Shown here piece by piece: positions 22,984-31,658 of a stretch of 60,948 bases of DNA (the stretch's first letter is position 1; the number at the start of each line of letters is the position of its first letter). The DNA comes from an uncultured SAR116 cluster alpha proteobacterium (lineage in GTDB: Bacteria; Pseudomonadota; Alphaproteobacteria; Puniceispirillales; Marisalimonadaceae). Made by a program: the position numbers and the translations under genes. The notes under the pieces were generated by a model, which saw only the letters and a list, made by a program, of their open reading frames with translations, was not told the origin of the DNA and did no database searches. The stretch is taken from positions 1 to 60,948 of the forward strand of contig CACNGC010000010.1 of assembly GCA_902619805.1 (NCBI GenBank), written 5' to 3'.

Positions 22984-23178
22984 TACTAGTTATAACTAGT
23001 TAACTAGTATATTTATCTTATTACTAGTTATAACTAGTTAACTAGTAAGTTTATATTATTACTAGTTATAACAACTATCTTTATAACTAGTTTTTATATA
23101 TATTTATACTTGTATAAACTAATGCTTATAACTAGTAGAACTGTTATAACTAGTAGTGCTGTTATAACTTGTGTTTGT
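22984..23178. repeat. Tandem repeat array built on TTATAACTAGT
   Basis: Two kinds of tandem repeat lie next to each other. The first has a 38-base period, starting at 22984, 23022 and 23060; the first two units share 26 exact bases including the 16-base palindrome ACTAGTTATAACTAGT, and the third is degenerate. The second has an 18-base period, starting at 23125, 23143 and 23161, each with TTATAACT(A/T)GT. All share the same core. The array lies in a 529-base gene-free block between the terminase-like gene and the zinc-finger gene downstream of the integrase. It could be an iteron-type origin, integrase/excisionase arm sites or a regulator's operator cluster. Confidence 0.8.
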
Positions 23179-23230
23179 TCAATCAAATTTTTTTACTAAT
23201 TTAATTATCTACAAATAAAATTAATTATTT

Positions 23231-23314
23231 TCCGTGCACGGCTAATTATAGTCCGTTGTCTATACGTTAAACCTAATTCAAGATAAGTATGTTTAGGAGA
23301 TCCGTGCACGGCTA
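23231..23314. repeat. Pair of TCCGTGCACGGCTA repeats, 70 bp apart
   Basis: TCCGTGCACGGCTA occurs at 23231-23244 and again at 23301-23314, exactly 70 bases apart. Each contains the perfect palindrome CCGTGCACGG, which is GC-rich in a very AT-rich block. Seventy bases is about seven helical turns, so proteins bound at both would sit on the same face. They lie just before the 3' end of the integrase operon, with the tandem array on the other side. Probably binding sites of an element-encoded protein. Confidence 0.7.
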
Positions 23315-23366
23315 TTAATCGCTAATTAATATCAGAAACATTTCCTTGTTCTTTAAGTTTTTAATT

Positions 23367-23564
23367 CTAATAGTTTTTTTCAATAAGTTTTTTGACTGTT
23401 TGAAAATCTAATTGCCCTGTATCAATTAAAATTCCAGCATAGCTTCGTTTATAAGAATGATATTTATTTTTACAAACAGGATCACAAAATCTCTTATCTT
23501 CTCTTTTATTTTTTTTCACATCCAGAGTTTTCATGCAAAAATCACATTCTTTACTTTTATTCAT
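23367..23564 (-). CDS. Small zinc-finger protein downstream of integrase
   Basis: A 65-residue protein with CDFC at residues 7-10 and CDPVC at 27-31, an arrangement typical of small treble-clef or MYM-like zinc fingers, followed by a basic helix. It starts ten bases after the integrase stop, with TAGGTAGG upstream, so both are likely on one transcript. Its size and place fit an excisionase-like or regulatory helper of the integrase, but the sequence does not match known Xis families. Function inferred from position only. Confidence 0.6.
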   Translation of the reverse strand: MNKSKECDFCMKTLDVKKNKREDKRFCDPVCKNKYHSYKRSYAGILIDTGQLDFQTVKKLIEKNY

Positions 23565-23574
23565 ATTTACCTAC

Positions 23575-24753
23575 CTAAATAACTAAAAAATTATTCCACT
23601 CGTTCATTATCTGTTGTCTTTTCAGAAATAAATCACTTCTTAAATAAGCCTTTTCAACTTTGTTTTTGTTTGTATGAGCTAGGCATAATTCAACTGCTCT
23701 TCTGGAGAAATTAAAGTTCTCTTCCGCCCAATTTCTAAATGAAGATCTAAATCCGTGTGGCACAGCTTTTATATAGATTTCTGGAAAATCAGTTTTGAGA
23801 AGTAGCCTCATACAGTCTTTAGAAATATGTGACTTTTTTCTATTACTTAAAAAAATGAAATTTGACGAATTTTGTTTTTGTATAATATTTAGAACTTTAC
23901 AGGCAGTATCATTTAATGGCACCGAATGTTCCTGTCTCATTTTCATTCTTGATGCAGGAATAGTCCAAATTTTATTTTTTAAATCAATCTCTTTCCATGT
24001 TGCTCCTATAACTTCATTTGTTCTTGCAGAGGTAGCAATTAAGAATATTAGGGCGTATGAAGATGTTTTTTTAATTTTTTTTAATTTACTTATAAGATCT
24101 GGAACATCATTATAATCTAATGATCTATGATGTTTTACACTTATAATTTTACTAACGTTTGGTAGAAGATGTTGAAGGTTATCTTTATAATCAGCAGGGT
24201 TAGGGCCTTTCATGTTTTTAAGAGCAATACAGTATGAAAAAATTCTTTCTAACCTTTGCCTTACTCTTGTTGCGGTCTCATGTTTAGTATTCCAAATTGG
24301 GTTTAAAATTTTACATATGTGCTTGTTGTTTATTTTATCTAAAGGCAATTTCCCAATGATAGGATATGCGTAAGTTTTTAAAGTATTAGTCCATTGTTGT
24401 TTTTGTTTTTTGTTTGTCCATTCTACTTGAAAAGTATTAATAAACTCTTCGCACATTTCCTGAAAAGTTATTTTCTTATTTTGTTTTTGTAATTGACGTT
24501 CTTTTTTTAATTCAAGTGGATCTATTCCGTCATAAATCATTTTCTTTATATTGAATAATTTTTGTCTAGCATCTTTAAGGGATATGAAAGGATGTTTACC
24601 TAATCCTATTTCCCTAGTTTTTCCATCAATTTGATATCTAACAATCCAATTTTTATTTAAATTTTTATCAACACGAAGTTTTAAACCATCTCCATCATAA
24701 TGGTTTCCTTTTTCAAATATTTCTTCTATTTTTTTGTTTGTTAAAGTTCTCAT
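23575..24753 (-). CDS. int: Tyrosine integrase, P4/DUF4102 type
   Basis: A 392-residue site-specific recombinase that inserts and excises the island. Residues 1-85 form the N-terminal arm-binding domain (DUF4102, with DGDGLKLRV and REIGLGKHPFISLKDAR), 95-190 the core-binding domain, and 205-392 the catalytic domain. The catalytic set is visible: Arg244 (SARTNEVIG), His333 and Arg336 (HGFRSSFR), His360 and the nucleophile Tyr370 (EKAYLRSD). Length and motifs are normal, so it should be active. It lies 180 bases from the tRNA-Ser 3' end and is oriented away from it, the common arrangement for tRNA-targeting integrases. Confidence 0.93.
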   Translation of the reverse strand: MRTLTNKKIEEIFEKGNHYDGDGLKLRVDKNLNKNWIVRYQIDGKTREIGLGKHPFISLKDARQKLFNIKKMIYDGIDPLELKKERQLQKQNKKITFQEMCEEFINTFQVEWTNKKQKQQWTNTLKTYAYPIIGKLPLDKINNKHICKILNPIWNTKHETATRVRQRLERIFSYCIALKNMKGPNPADYKDNLQHLLPNVSKIISVKHHRSLDYNDVPDLISKLKKIKKTSSYALIFLIATSARTNEVIGATWKEIDLKNKIWTIPASRMKMRQEHSVPLNDTACKVLNIIQKQNSSNFIFLSNRKKSHISKDCMRLLLKTDFPEIYIKAVPHGFRSSFRNWAEENFNFSRRAVELCLAHTNKNKVEKAYLRSDLFLKRQQIMNEWNNFLVI

Positions 24754-24932
24754 AAAAGTGTTCCAATCCCCATTTGAGTCCCCAGTTTAAAATAATCTTT
24801 AAACTGTTGATTTTAATTATAAAATAAAGATCAAATCAGCGCAAGTCATTGTTTTTAAACAATAAATTTGGGTTTATATAGGCCAATATGGGCGTTAATT
24901 TACTTTATTTTATCTTTCAGGAAACAGTATAA

Positions 24933-25024
24933 TGGCGGAGGGAGGGGGATTCGAACCCCCGAAAGGGATTGCTCCCTTTAACGATTTAGCAAACCGGCGC
25001 CTTCAGCCACTCAGCCACCCCTCC
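24933..25024 (-). tRNA. tRNA-Ser (anticodon GCU), attachment site
   Basis: On the minus strand a 92-base tRNA can be folded: acceptor stem GGAGGGG with TCCCTCC, D arm GCTGAGTGGCTGAAGGC, anticodon loop containing GCT (reads AGC/AGU serine codons), a long variable arm typical of tRNA-Ser, and T arm GGGGGTTCGAATCCCCC, then G and an encoded CCA. The integrase gene lies beyond its 3' end. The 3' part of this gene is probably one half of the attachment site, kept intact by the element's insertion; the second copy was not found in the window. Confidence 0.95.
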
Positions 25025-25171
25025 GCGGGCTCGTTAAATGTCTTAAGTGTCCTACTTCACGCTGTATGCTCTCTCGTAATACAAAATGACAAAAATTATT
25101 TCAAGTTTTTTTAATGTATTATAGAAAATCTAACTATTTATGTTAAACATAGATTTATTGAGAGGTGATGT

Positions 25172-26116
25172 ATGGATCTAATATCTGGAATGAGAGTTTT
25201 TGTTTCTATAGCTGATAATGGTTCACTTGCAAAAGCAGGTAGAGAGTTAGATTTATCGCCCTCTGTGGTTTCAAAACATATATCTGCATTAGAAGACAGA
25301 TTAGGAGCAAGATTACTTTATAGAACTACAAGATCTGTATCACTTACCGAGGTTGGTCTAGCTTATCTCGATAGAGCTAGAAGAATTATTGGTGACGTAG
25401 ATGAAGCTGAAGCAGTCGTTTCAAGTGCCACCAATGCACCAAGAGGACATCTTCGTATCACTGCTCCAGGAACATTTTCTTATAGGCATATAGCCCCACA
25501 TCTTCCCTTATTTAGAGAACGCTTTCCTGAGGTAGAAATAGAAATGATTATTTCAGATGAGGTTGTTGATTTAGTTGATAACAATATTGATTTGGGGATC
25601 AGAATTGCGGTTATGAAGGACTCATCACTTATTGCAAGAAAACTGGCCCCAAATCCAAGAACTTTGTTTGCTTCTCCAGAATATATAAAAAAACATGGTA
25701 AACCAAATCACCCAGACGAGATATTAAACCATGATATTATTTCATTTAGAAGTGGAAGTCCTTATAATGAGTGGCATTTTTTAGTAGACGGTAAAATCAA
25801 ATTGATACACGCAAAAGGAAAGTTACAGTTCAACCACGGTGATGCAATTCTTAGGTCAGCAATTAATGGTGGTGGATTAGCAATGTTATCTAGATTTGTT
25901 GTTGGAAGACACTTAGCAGCAGGTTCATTAGTATCTATATTAGATGAATATGTCCAAGAGGATGTTCCAATCTATGCTGTTTATCCAAGTGGCAAACATT
26001 TATCTCCTAAGGTAAGGGCTTTTTTAGATTTTTTAATCGAAATTTATGGACCTATACCTTATTGGGATGAAGCTGGTGATCATACTTCAGATGCAGCTAA
26101 GCGGACTGTTATTTAA
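25172..26116 (+). CDS. LysR-family transcriptional regulator
   Basis: A 314-residue regulator. Residues 1-60 form the winged helix-turn-helix (AKAGRELDLSPSVVSKHISA), and residues 90-300 the effector-binding periplasmic-binding-protein-like domain. The N-terminus and the RGHLRITAPGTFSYRHIAP region resemble the CrgA/DmlR/AaeR branch. GAGAGGTGAT precedes the ATG. It is the first ordinary gene to the right of the tRNA. Unlike most LysR genes it has no divergent partner, since the other side is the tRNA and island, so its target cannot be read from context. It converges with the flavoprotein gene, with one base between the stops. Confidence 0.88.
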   Translation: MDLISGMRVFVSIADNGSLAKAGRELDLSPSVVSKHISALEDRLGARLLYRTTRSVSLTEVGLAYLDRARRIIGDVDEAEAVVSSATNAPRGHLRITAPGTFSYRHIAPHLPLFRERFPEVEIEMIISDEVVDLVDNNIDLGIRIAVMKDSSLIARKLAPNPRTLFASPEYIKKHGKPNHPDEILNHDIISFRSGSPYNEWHFLVDGKIKLIHAKGKLQFNHGDAILRSAINGGGLAMLSRFVVGRHLAAGSLVSILDEYVQEDVPIYAVYPSGKHLSPKVRAFLDFLIEIYGPIPYWDEAGDHTSDAAKRTVI

Positions 26117-26117
26117 T

Positions 26118-27302
26118 CTAAACATTCTGACCTGCAACATAGCCACTTGACCAAGCCCATTGAAAATTATGTCCTCCTAAATGCCCAGTTACATCAACAA
26201 CTTCTCCAATGAAATATAATCCTGAGTATTTTTTACATTCCATTGTTGCTGAATTAATTTCATTTGTGTCGATACCACCTAACGTAACTTCTGCAGTCTT
26301 GTAACCTTCAGTACCAGTTGGCAAAACATTTAATTTATTTATAAAATTAGAAATTTTGTTTAGTGTGCTATTCGATGCATCTCCAATTTTTTGGTTTGTA
26401 TTAAGCAAACTAGTAATAGCCATTGCTAATTTATTTGGAAGAAAATCTGATAAAACATTTGATATGTTTTGTTTTGGTGTTTTTATTCTTCTTTCTTTTA
26501 AAGTTTTATAAATTGAGTTTTGTGGTAATAAGTTAACTTCAATAGCTCTATCAGGTTTCCAGTAAGAAGAAATTTGTAAGATTGATGGTCCACTAATACC
26601 CCTGTGAGTAAAGATTAAACCTTCATTAAAAATTGTTTTATTTATTTTGACTGAAGCTTCAATTGAAATACCTACTAGCGATTTGCAAAACTCTAATATA
26701 TCGTCTTTAAAAGTTAATGGGACAAGAGCAGGATAAAGGTTAGTAACTTTTAGGTTAAACTGATTAGCAATTTTATATCCAAAATCAGAAGCTCCTATTT
26801 TGGGTATTGATAATCCACCTGTGGCAATAACAAGAGATGAACATATAAATTTCCCCTTTTTTTCTGTTTCTAATATATATAAATTTTTTTCACGGATTAT
26901 TGATTTGATCTCAGTGTTTAAACTAATCTCAACTTTTTGAATTTCACATTCAGTAATTAACATTTCAATAATATCTTTTGCAGAATTATCACAAAAAAGT
27001 TGACCCAATTTTTTTTCATGAAATTTAATTTTATGTTTTTTTACCAAATCTATGAAATTATTTTGAGTATACTTTGAAAAAGCAGATTTGCAAAAATGCT
27101 TGTTGTTTGACAAAAAATTTTCAACATTGCTGTATATATTTGTGAAATTGCACCTTCCTCCTCCAGAAATTCTAATTTTTTCTGCAATCTTTGAAGTATG
27201 TTCTATTATAAGGACTTTTTTGTTTCTTTTTCCTGCTTCAATAGCACACATAAGACCAGCTGCACCTGCTCCAATGACAACAACATCAAAATTTATATTC
27301 AT
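26118..27302 (-). CDS. BaiN/YhiN-family FAD-dependent oxidoreductase
   Basis: A 394-residue flavoprotein of the HI0933/YhiN/BaiN family. The N-terminal FAD-binding fold is clear (VVVIGAGAAGLMCAIEAG), followed by the family signature ISGGGRCNFTN, and the C-terminus has GGHNFQWAWSSGYVAG, which closes the FAD site. Length is normal for the family. The substrate of most members is unknown; one member acts on bile-acid intermediates, which is not implied here. I use the ATG at 27302; a TTG two codons earlier is possible. It is convergent with the LysR gene and divergent from the DEAD-box gene. Confidence 0.9.
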   Translation of the reverse strand: MNINFDVVVIGAGAAGLMCAIEAGKRNKKVLIIEHTSKIAEKIRISGGGRCNFTNIYSNVENFLSNNKHFCKSAFSKYTQNNFIDLVKKHKIKFHEKKLGQLFCDNSAKDIIEMLITECEIQKVEISLNTEIKSIIREKNLYILETEKKGKFICSSLVIATGGLSIPKIGASDFGYKIANQFNLKVTNLYPALVPLTFKDDILEFCKSLVGISIEASVKINKTIFNEGLIFTHRGISGPSILQISSYWKPDRAIEVNLLPQNSIYKTLKERRIKTPKQNISNVLSDFLPNKLAMAITSLLNTNQKIGDASNSTLNKISNFINKLNVLPTGTEGYKTAEVTLGGIDTNEINSATMECKKYSGLYFIGEVVDVTGHLGGHNFQWAWSSGYVAGQNV

Positions 27303-27460
27303 TCTCAATTATTTCTTTATTGTTAAATTTAAGTGCTAATACAAATAAAGTTTCTAATGCTTTACTTTATTGATATTGAAGACTAAAAGAACAGTCTAGT
27401 TAATTTAAAAGAAATATAAAAAGTATTTCTTACAATGTCTCTTTAATCTGAAAGTCGATC

Positions 27461-29284
27461 ATGTTAAAAAATTCTGGAATTCCTGATGCAATAGCCGAGG
27501 CCATGATCCAAAGAGGTTATGAGAAATTAACGCCTGTTCAAGAAGAAGTTATAAAAAAAAACTATTCAGGATTAGATTTATTAGTATCTGCACAAACTGG
27601 ATCAGGTAAAACTATAGCCTTTGGCTTTTCAATAGTAGAAAATATACTTGGTAAAGATAATTATTTTAAAAAATCAAAACTACCTCAAGCGCTTATTATT
27701 GTTCCTACTCGAGAATTAGCTCTGCAAGTAAAAAATGAATTAACTTGGTTCCTAAAAAGTTGTGATGCAAAGATTATTTCTTGTGTTGGTGGAATGGATA
27801 TACGTGCTGAAAAAAGAAACTTAGAGATGAAACCCAATATAGTTGTAGGTACTCCTGGAAGATTAAGAGATCATATAGAAAGTCAAAAATTAAATCTAAA
27901 GGATATTAAAACTGTTGTTCTTGACGAAGCTGATGAGATGTTAGACATGGGTTTCAAAGAAGATTTAGAAGCTATTTTGAATACTACACCTGAAGAAAAA
28001 CAGACTTTAATGTTTTCAGCAACTGTTCCAAAAATCATTGCAAAGCTTGCAAAAGATTATCAAAAAGATGCCGTTAGAATTACTGTTGGTAAATCTAATT
28101 CACAACATGTTGATATTGAATATAAAGCATTCAAAATTGTATCAAGTGATCAAGAAAATGCTATTATTAATACTCTTCGATATTATGAAGCTACAAATTC
28201 TATAATCTTTTGTGCTACTAGAATGGCCGTAAATCACATGACTAGTCGTTTAACAAATAGAGGTATTTCGGCAGTAGCTCTTTCAGGTGAATTAAGTCAA
28301 AACGAAAGAAATATGGCTTTACAAGCAATGAGATCTTCAAAAGCTAGGGTGTGTGTCGCGACGGATGTTGCAGCTAGGGGACTGGATTTACCAAATCTTG
28401 ATTTAGTCATTCATGCAGATATACCAAGAACATCAGACACATTACTTCATAGAAGTGGAAGAACAGGAAGAGCTGGGAGAAAAGGTGTTTGTGTAATTCT
28501 TGTACCTCAAAATAGAAATAGAACTGCTGAACGTTTATTTGGTCAAGCAAATATAAAACCTCATTGGACTTTGCCTCCATCTAGAGAAGAAATCATAATC
28601 GAAGATAAAAGAAGAATTCTAGAAAATAAAATTTTTGAAAATCCAATAGAAGCAGAAGAGAAAGGTTTTGTAGACGAATTAATTTCAAAAAACTCAATTA
28701 AGCAACTTGCGGTTGCCTATTACAGACTAGTTAGCAAGGATTTATCTGTTCCAGAAGATTTAAAAAATCCATCTGATAAAAGAGACACAAACTCAAAAAA
28801 TTCTACTTTTACTAAAAGTGTATGGTTTGAGCTTTCGGTTGGACGAGATGACACAGCAGAACCAAGATGGTTAGTTGCAATGCTCTGTAAAGCTGGAAAT
28901 CTCTCAAAAAGAGATATTGGTTCAATTAAAATACAACCAAAAGTTACTTATGTCGAAATTTCAGAACAAACTTCTAATTCTTTGCTTGAGTTTGTAAATA
29001 ATAAAAAGCCAATAGAACGACATATTATGGTAAAATTATTGAAGGATCCGCCAAAACTTGATAGAGGAAATTCCCAACCTTCACAAAATAAAAGAAAAAG
29101 AAGTTCAAAATTATTTTTAAAAGATAAAGGCGATGAGGGGTTTAATAAACCTAAAAATATTGATTTCAAAGGTAAAAGAAAATCTGATAGGTGGAAAAAA
29201 ATAGAAAAAAGAAGCAAGATTGGGAGTGATTCTTCTAAACTAAGTAAGGATAAAAAAAATAATAAAAGATCCAAAAAAATTTAA
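27461..29284 (+). CDS. deaD: DEAD-box RNA helicase (DeaD/CsdA-like)
   Basis: A 607-residue ATP-dependent RNA helicase. The Q motif (TPVQEEV), motif I AQTGSGKT (44-51), PTRELA, DEAD near 155, SAT, and motif VI HRSGRTGRAGRKG are all present. Residues about 440-525 form a DbpA/CsdA-type RNA-binding domain (VWFELSVGRDDTAEPRWLVAML), and the last 75 residues are a basic, disordered Lys/Arg/Ser tail. It probably works in ribosome assembly or RNA turnover in the cytoplasm. It is monocistronic, divergent from the flavoprotein and convergent with the EamA transporter gene. Confidence 0.92.
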   Translation: MLKNSGIPDAIAEAMIQRGYEKLTPVQEEVIKKNYSGLDLLVSAQTGSGKTIAFGFSIVENILGKDNYFKKSKLPQALIIVPTRELALQVKNELTWFLKSCDAKIISCVGGMDIRAEKRNLEMKPNIVVGTPGRLRDHIESQKLNLKDIKTVVLDEADEMLDMGFKEDLEAILNTTPEEKQTLMFSATVPKIIAKLAKDYQKDAVRITVGKSNSQHVDIEYKAFKIVSSDQENAIINTLRYYEATNSIIFCATRMAVNHMTSRLTNRGISAVALSGELSQNERNMALQAMRSSKARVCVATDVAARGLDLPNLDLVIHADIPRTSDTLLHRSGRTGRAGRKGVCVILVPQNRNRTAERLFGQANIKPHWTLPPSREEIIIEDKRRILENKIFENPIEAEEKGFVDELISKNSIKQLAVAYYRLVSKDLSVPEDLKNPSDKRDTNSKNSTFTKSVWFELSVGRDDTAEPRWLVAMLCKAGNLSKRDIGSIKIQPKVTYVEISEQTSNSLLEFVNNKKPIERHIMVKLLKDPPKLDRGNSQPSQNKRKRSSKLFLKDKGDEGFNKPKNIDFKGKRKSDRWKKIEKRSKIGSDSSKLSKDKKNNKRSKKI

Positions 29285-29308
29285 GTTAAGAACAAAAGAT
29301 CATAAATA

Positions 29309-30211
29309 TCAGACTAATTTGGAAACTTTTTTATTTATTAGATAGATACCAAGACAAGTAAAAAATAAAGATAAATAAATTTGTTTATTTATTGGGTCAT
29401 CCATAATTAACCATCCAAATAACACTCCAAATATTGGTGTTAAAAATGCAAATGAACTAGTGCTGCTTGCAGAGTATTTTGACATTATCCATAACCATCC
29501 AATAAACCCCATACACATAATTACGATTACTTGAAAAGAAAAAATTAATATTAAATCTAGATTAATATTTCTAACATAATCATTTAATTGCATTGATAAA
29601 GGTAATAAAATAATTCCAGAAACAACTAGTTGATATAATAGTTGTGTTTCAGGTGTTGCGTTTGAAAGACGCGTGGTTTTTAGCATTATCGCTATTGTTG
29701 CCCAGCAAAGACTCGCCAATAATGAATATGCATCTCCATAGAATTGTGATGTATCATAACCAGTAGTTGGTTCATAAACAGCAAGAAACAATCCTGCTAA
29801 TGCAATTATTAACCCTAAAATTTTATTCAAATTGAGTTTATCGTTTTCTATTAAAAAATGTGCAGCTAAAGTAAGCCACACAGGCATTGTATAAAAAATT
29901 AATGATACGCGTGTGACTGTTGAGTAATCTAAGGCTGTAAATAAAAAAATAAACTCTATTGCAAATAATATCCCTGCAATTATTCCAGGTATTAAACTAC
30001 CGTTGTTAATGATAATTTTCTTTTTTAAAATAAAGCAATAAATTAAAATTGGAAAAATTGCAAAAGTGGATCTTAAGGCTACCTGAAAAACTGGATGCAT
30101 TCCTTCGTTTACTAACTTTATCATAACTTGGTTTAAGCCTAATAAAATAGAAAATATTATTAAAAAAGATGCAGCTAGAAAATCAACTGATCTGTTTTTT
30201 ATATTATTCAT
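29309..30211 (-). CDS. EamA-family (DMT) transporter
   Basis: A 300-residue inner-membrane protein with ten predicted membrane helices in two EamA repeats (residues about 10-140 and 155-295). Each half shows the usual pattern with a conserved Pro/Gly helix (for example VTRVSLIFYTMPVW and SSTSSFAFLTPIFGVLFG). Such carriers export or import small metabolites; the substrate cannot be read from sequence. It is 11 bases downstream of the SDR at 30223-30969 on the same strand, so the two are likely cotranscribed, which may link transport to the nearby oxidoreductases. Confidence 0.88.
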   Translation of the reverse strand: MNNIKNRSVDFLAASFLIIFSILLGLNQVMIKLVNEGMHPVFQVALRSTFAIFPILIYCFILKKKIIINNGSLIPGIIAGILFAIEFIFLFTALDYSTVTRVSLIFYTMPVWLTLAAHFLIENDKLNLNKILGLIIALAGLFLAVYEPTTGYDTSQFYGDAYSLLASLCWATIAIMLKTTRLSNATPETQLLYQLVVSGIILLPLSMQLNDYVRNINLDLILIFSFQVIVIMCMGFIGWLWIMSKYSASSTSSFAFLTPIFGVLFGWLIMDDPINKQIYLSLFFTCLGIYLINKKVSKLV

Positions 30212-30222
30212 TATTTAATATT

Positions 30223-30969
30223 TTACGGAAAATAACTTCCACCATTAACATGAATTGTTTGTCCAGTTATAAAATCGGAATTAGGACCACATAAATTAGA
30301 AATCATAGTAGCAACTTCAACAGGATTACCCTTTCTTCCAATAGGAGGATTTGAATGAGATGGATGGACAAGACTTCTTCCTGCAGAGGCACCTCTAACG
30401 GTATCGATCAACCCTGGTACAACTGTGTTAACAGTAATACCTGACTCAGCATATTCCATTGCTAAAGCTCTAGAAAAACCAACTACTGCTGACTTTGATG
30501 TTATAACGTGTGCTCTTCCTATTGCACTTATATGTGCTGACAATCCTCCAAGATTTACAATTCTTCCCCAATTATTTTTTTTCATTTGTGGGATTACCGC
30601 CTTACAAGTATGAAATAATGTATCTAGATTAATAGACAATACAAATCTCCATTGATCAAATGACATATCATCAAATTTATTGAACTCCCTTTGTGATGCA
30701 TTATTTACTAAAATTGAAACATTACCTAATTTTGATCCAGCATCTACAAGATGACTTGATGTATCTTCTTTCGTTAAGTCACCAATGAAAATATCAGCAT
30801 TTACTCCATTTTTTTTTACAATTTCTAGTGTTTCCATAGCACCCTCTTTGTCAGAGTTTGCGTGAACTAAAACATTAAAGCCTAACTTCGAAAGACTATC
30901 ACAAGTTGCTCTTCCAATATTTTTGGCCGCTCCAGTGACTATAGCAACTTTTCCTTTATTCTCAGTCAT
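30223..30969 (-). CDS. SDR-family protein lacking the catalytic tyrosine
   Basis: A 248-residue Rossmann-fold protein of the short-chain dehydrogenase family. The cofactor motif TGAAKNIG and NNAS are present, with VNTVVPGLIDT and ITGQTIHVNGG at the expected places. At the active site, where the family has YxxxK, the sequence is VITSK: Lys is kept but Tyr is Val, with a His one residue earlier (RAHVITSK). A related group with an RAHV-type sequence exists, so this is probably a real subfamily and not an error. The reaction may differ from classical SDRs. It is divergent from the ComD/ComE-like genes and cotranscribed with the EamA transporter. Confidence 0.8.
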   Translation of the reverse strand: MTENKGKVAIVTGAAKNIGRATCDSLSKLGFNVLVHANSDKEGAMETLEIVKKNGVNADIFIGDLTKEDTSSHLVDAGSKLGNVSILVNNASQREFNKFDDMSFDQWRFVLSINLDTLFHTCKAVIPQMKKNNWGRIVNLGGLSAHISAIGRAHVITSKSAVVGFSRALAMEYAESGITVNTVVPGLIDTVRGASAGRSLVHPSHSNPPIGRKGNPVEVATMISNLCGPNSDFITGQTIHVNGGSYFP

Positions 30970-31125
30970 TTAAAATAATTCCCATAAAAGTAGATTGTTA
31001 AAACGATTTCTAATAATACTAAGAAAAAATAGTTACACTATTTTACATACTACACTAATGTATAAACTTGAATTTTTTTAATTACAATTTAACATTATTC
31101 TCATTACAAACAAACGGATTAAACT

Positions 31126-31653
31126 ATGGAGGGTACGATTAAAGACTGGCGTAATGATATTTACAAAGTTTTCAAAGAATTAGATATTACAATGGTTTCC
31201 CATGTTCCCGATGCTGGACATACACCTCTTATTAATCTCTGTGAAAAAGATAATGAAATTGATGTTGTAACACTTACAACTGAGCAAGATGGAGTTGGTT
31301 TATCTTGTGGTGCATTTGCGGGAGGTAGAAAAAGTGCATTGCTAATGCAGTCAAGTGGTGTAGGAAATTGTATAAACGCTCTTGCTTTACCAAATATTTG
31401 TAGAATCCCATTCTTAACTTTAGTTTCTATGAGAGGTGAATGGGGAGAATTTGTTCCATGGCAAGTTCCTATGGGTTTAGGAACCCCAAAAGTTTTGGAA
31501 GCAATGGACGTTAAAGTTTTTAGAGCTGATTATAAAGAAGAAGTTGGGTCAACAGTAGATGCTGCGGCAAGATTTGCTTTTAATACCAATTGTTCTGCAG
31601 CAGTTTTGTTGTCTCAAAAAATGATAGGTGCAAAACAATTTAAAAATGGATAA
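31126..31653 (+). CDS. comD: ComD-like subunit, ThDP-dependent sulfopyruvate decarboxylase type
   Basis: A 175-residue protein corresponding to the pyrimidine-binding (alpha) half of ThDP decarboxylases of the sulfopyruvate/phosphonopyruvate group. The catalytic Glu in TEQDGVGL and the SSGVGNCINAL and VSMRGEWGE segments match ComD. Sulfopyruvate decarboxylase turns 3-sulfopyruvate into sulfoacetaldehyde. The gene is followed five bases later by the beta half and then by oxidoreductase genes, forming one operon (31126-34067). Symbol given by family; the actual substrate may be another 2-oxo acid. Confidence 0.75.
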   Translation: MEGTIKDWRNDIYKVFKELDITMVSHVPDAGHTPLINLCEKDNEIDVVTLTTEQDGVGLSCGAFAGGRKSALLMQSSGVGNCINALALPNICRIPFLTLVSMRGEWGEFVPWQVPMGLGTPKVLEAMDVKVFRADYKEEVGSTVDAAARFAFNTNCSAAVLLSQKMIGAKQFKNG

Positions 31654-31658
31654 ATATT

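Larger units (their letters stand above)
1..24932. mobile_element. Integrative genomic island (right part), inserted at tRNA-Ser
   Basis: The stretch from the left edge to the 3' end of the tRNA-Ser gene has the marks of an integrated element. A P4-type integrase lies 180 bases from the tRNA 3' end, followed by a repeat block, a terminase-small-subunit-like gene, phage-like micro-genes and a large defence-like operon. To the right of the tRNA all genes look like ordinary metabolism. No second copy of the tRNA 3' end was seen inside the window, so the left attachment site should lie beyond position 1. No capsid, tail, replicase or conjugation genes are visible here. The boundary at the tRNA follows from how this integrase family works; the left limit is unknown. 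Confidence 0.75.

Noticed and set aside
22984-23178. CRISPR array
   Set aside because: Repeats differ in period (38 then 18 bp), the repeated core is palindromic and AT-rich, the gaps are not unique spacers of even length, and no cas genes are near.
23795-24115. 106-residue plus-strand frame inside the integrase
   Set aside because: Antisense to the catalytic domain of a well-conserved integrase; no start signals.
1-24932. Left attachment site as a copy of the tRNA-Ser 3' end
   Set aside because: No second copy of the T-arm sequence (GGATTCGAACCCCC or its complement) was seen to the left; it is probably outside the window.
1-24932. Complete prophage
   Set aside because: No large terminase, portal, capsid, tail or lysis genes were found in the visible 25 kb; only an integrase, a TerS-like gene and phage-type micro-genes.
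24932-25114. 60-residue plus-strand frame over the tRNA-Ser gene
   Set aside because: It is read from the complement of the tRNA (the GFEPP-type peptide is a well-known artefact of tRNA genes) and has no conserved protein features.
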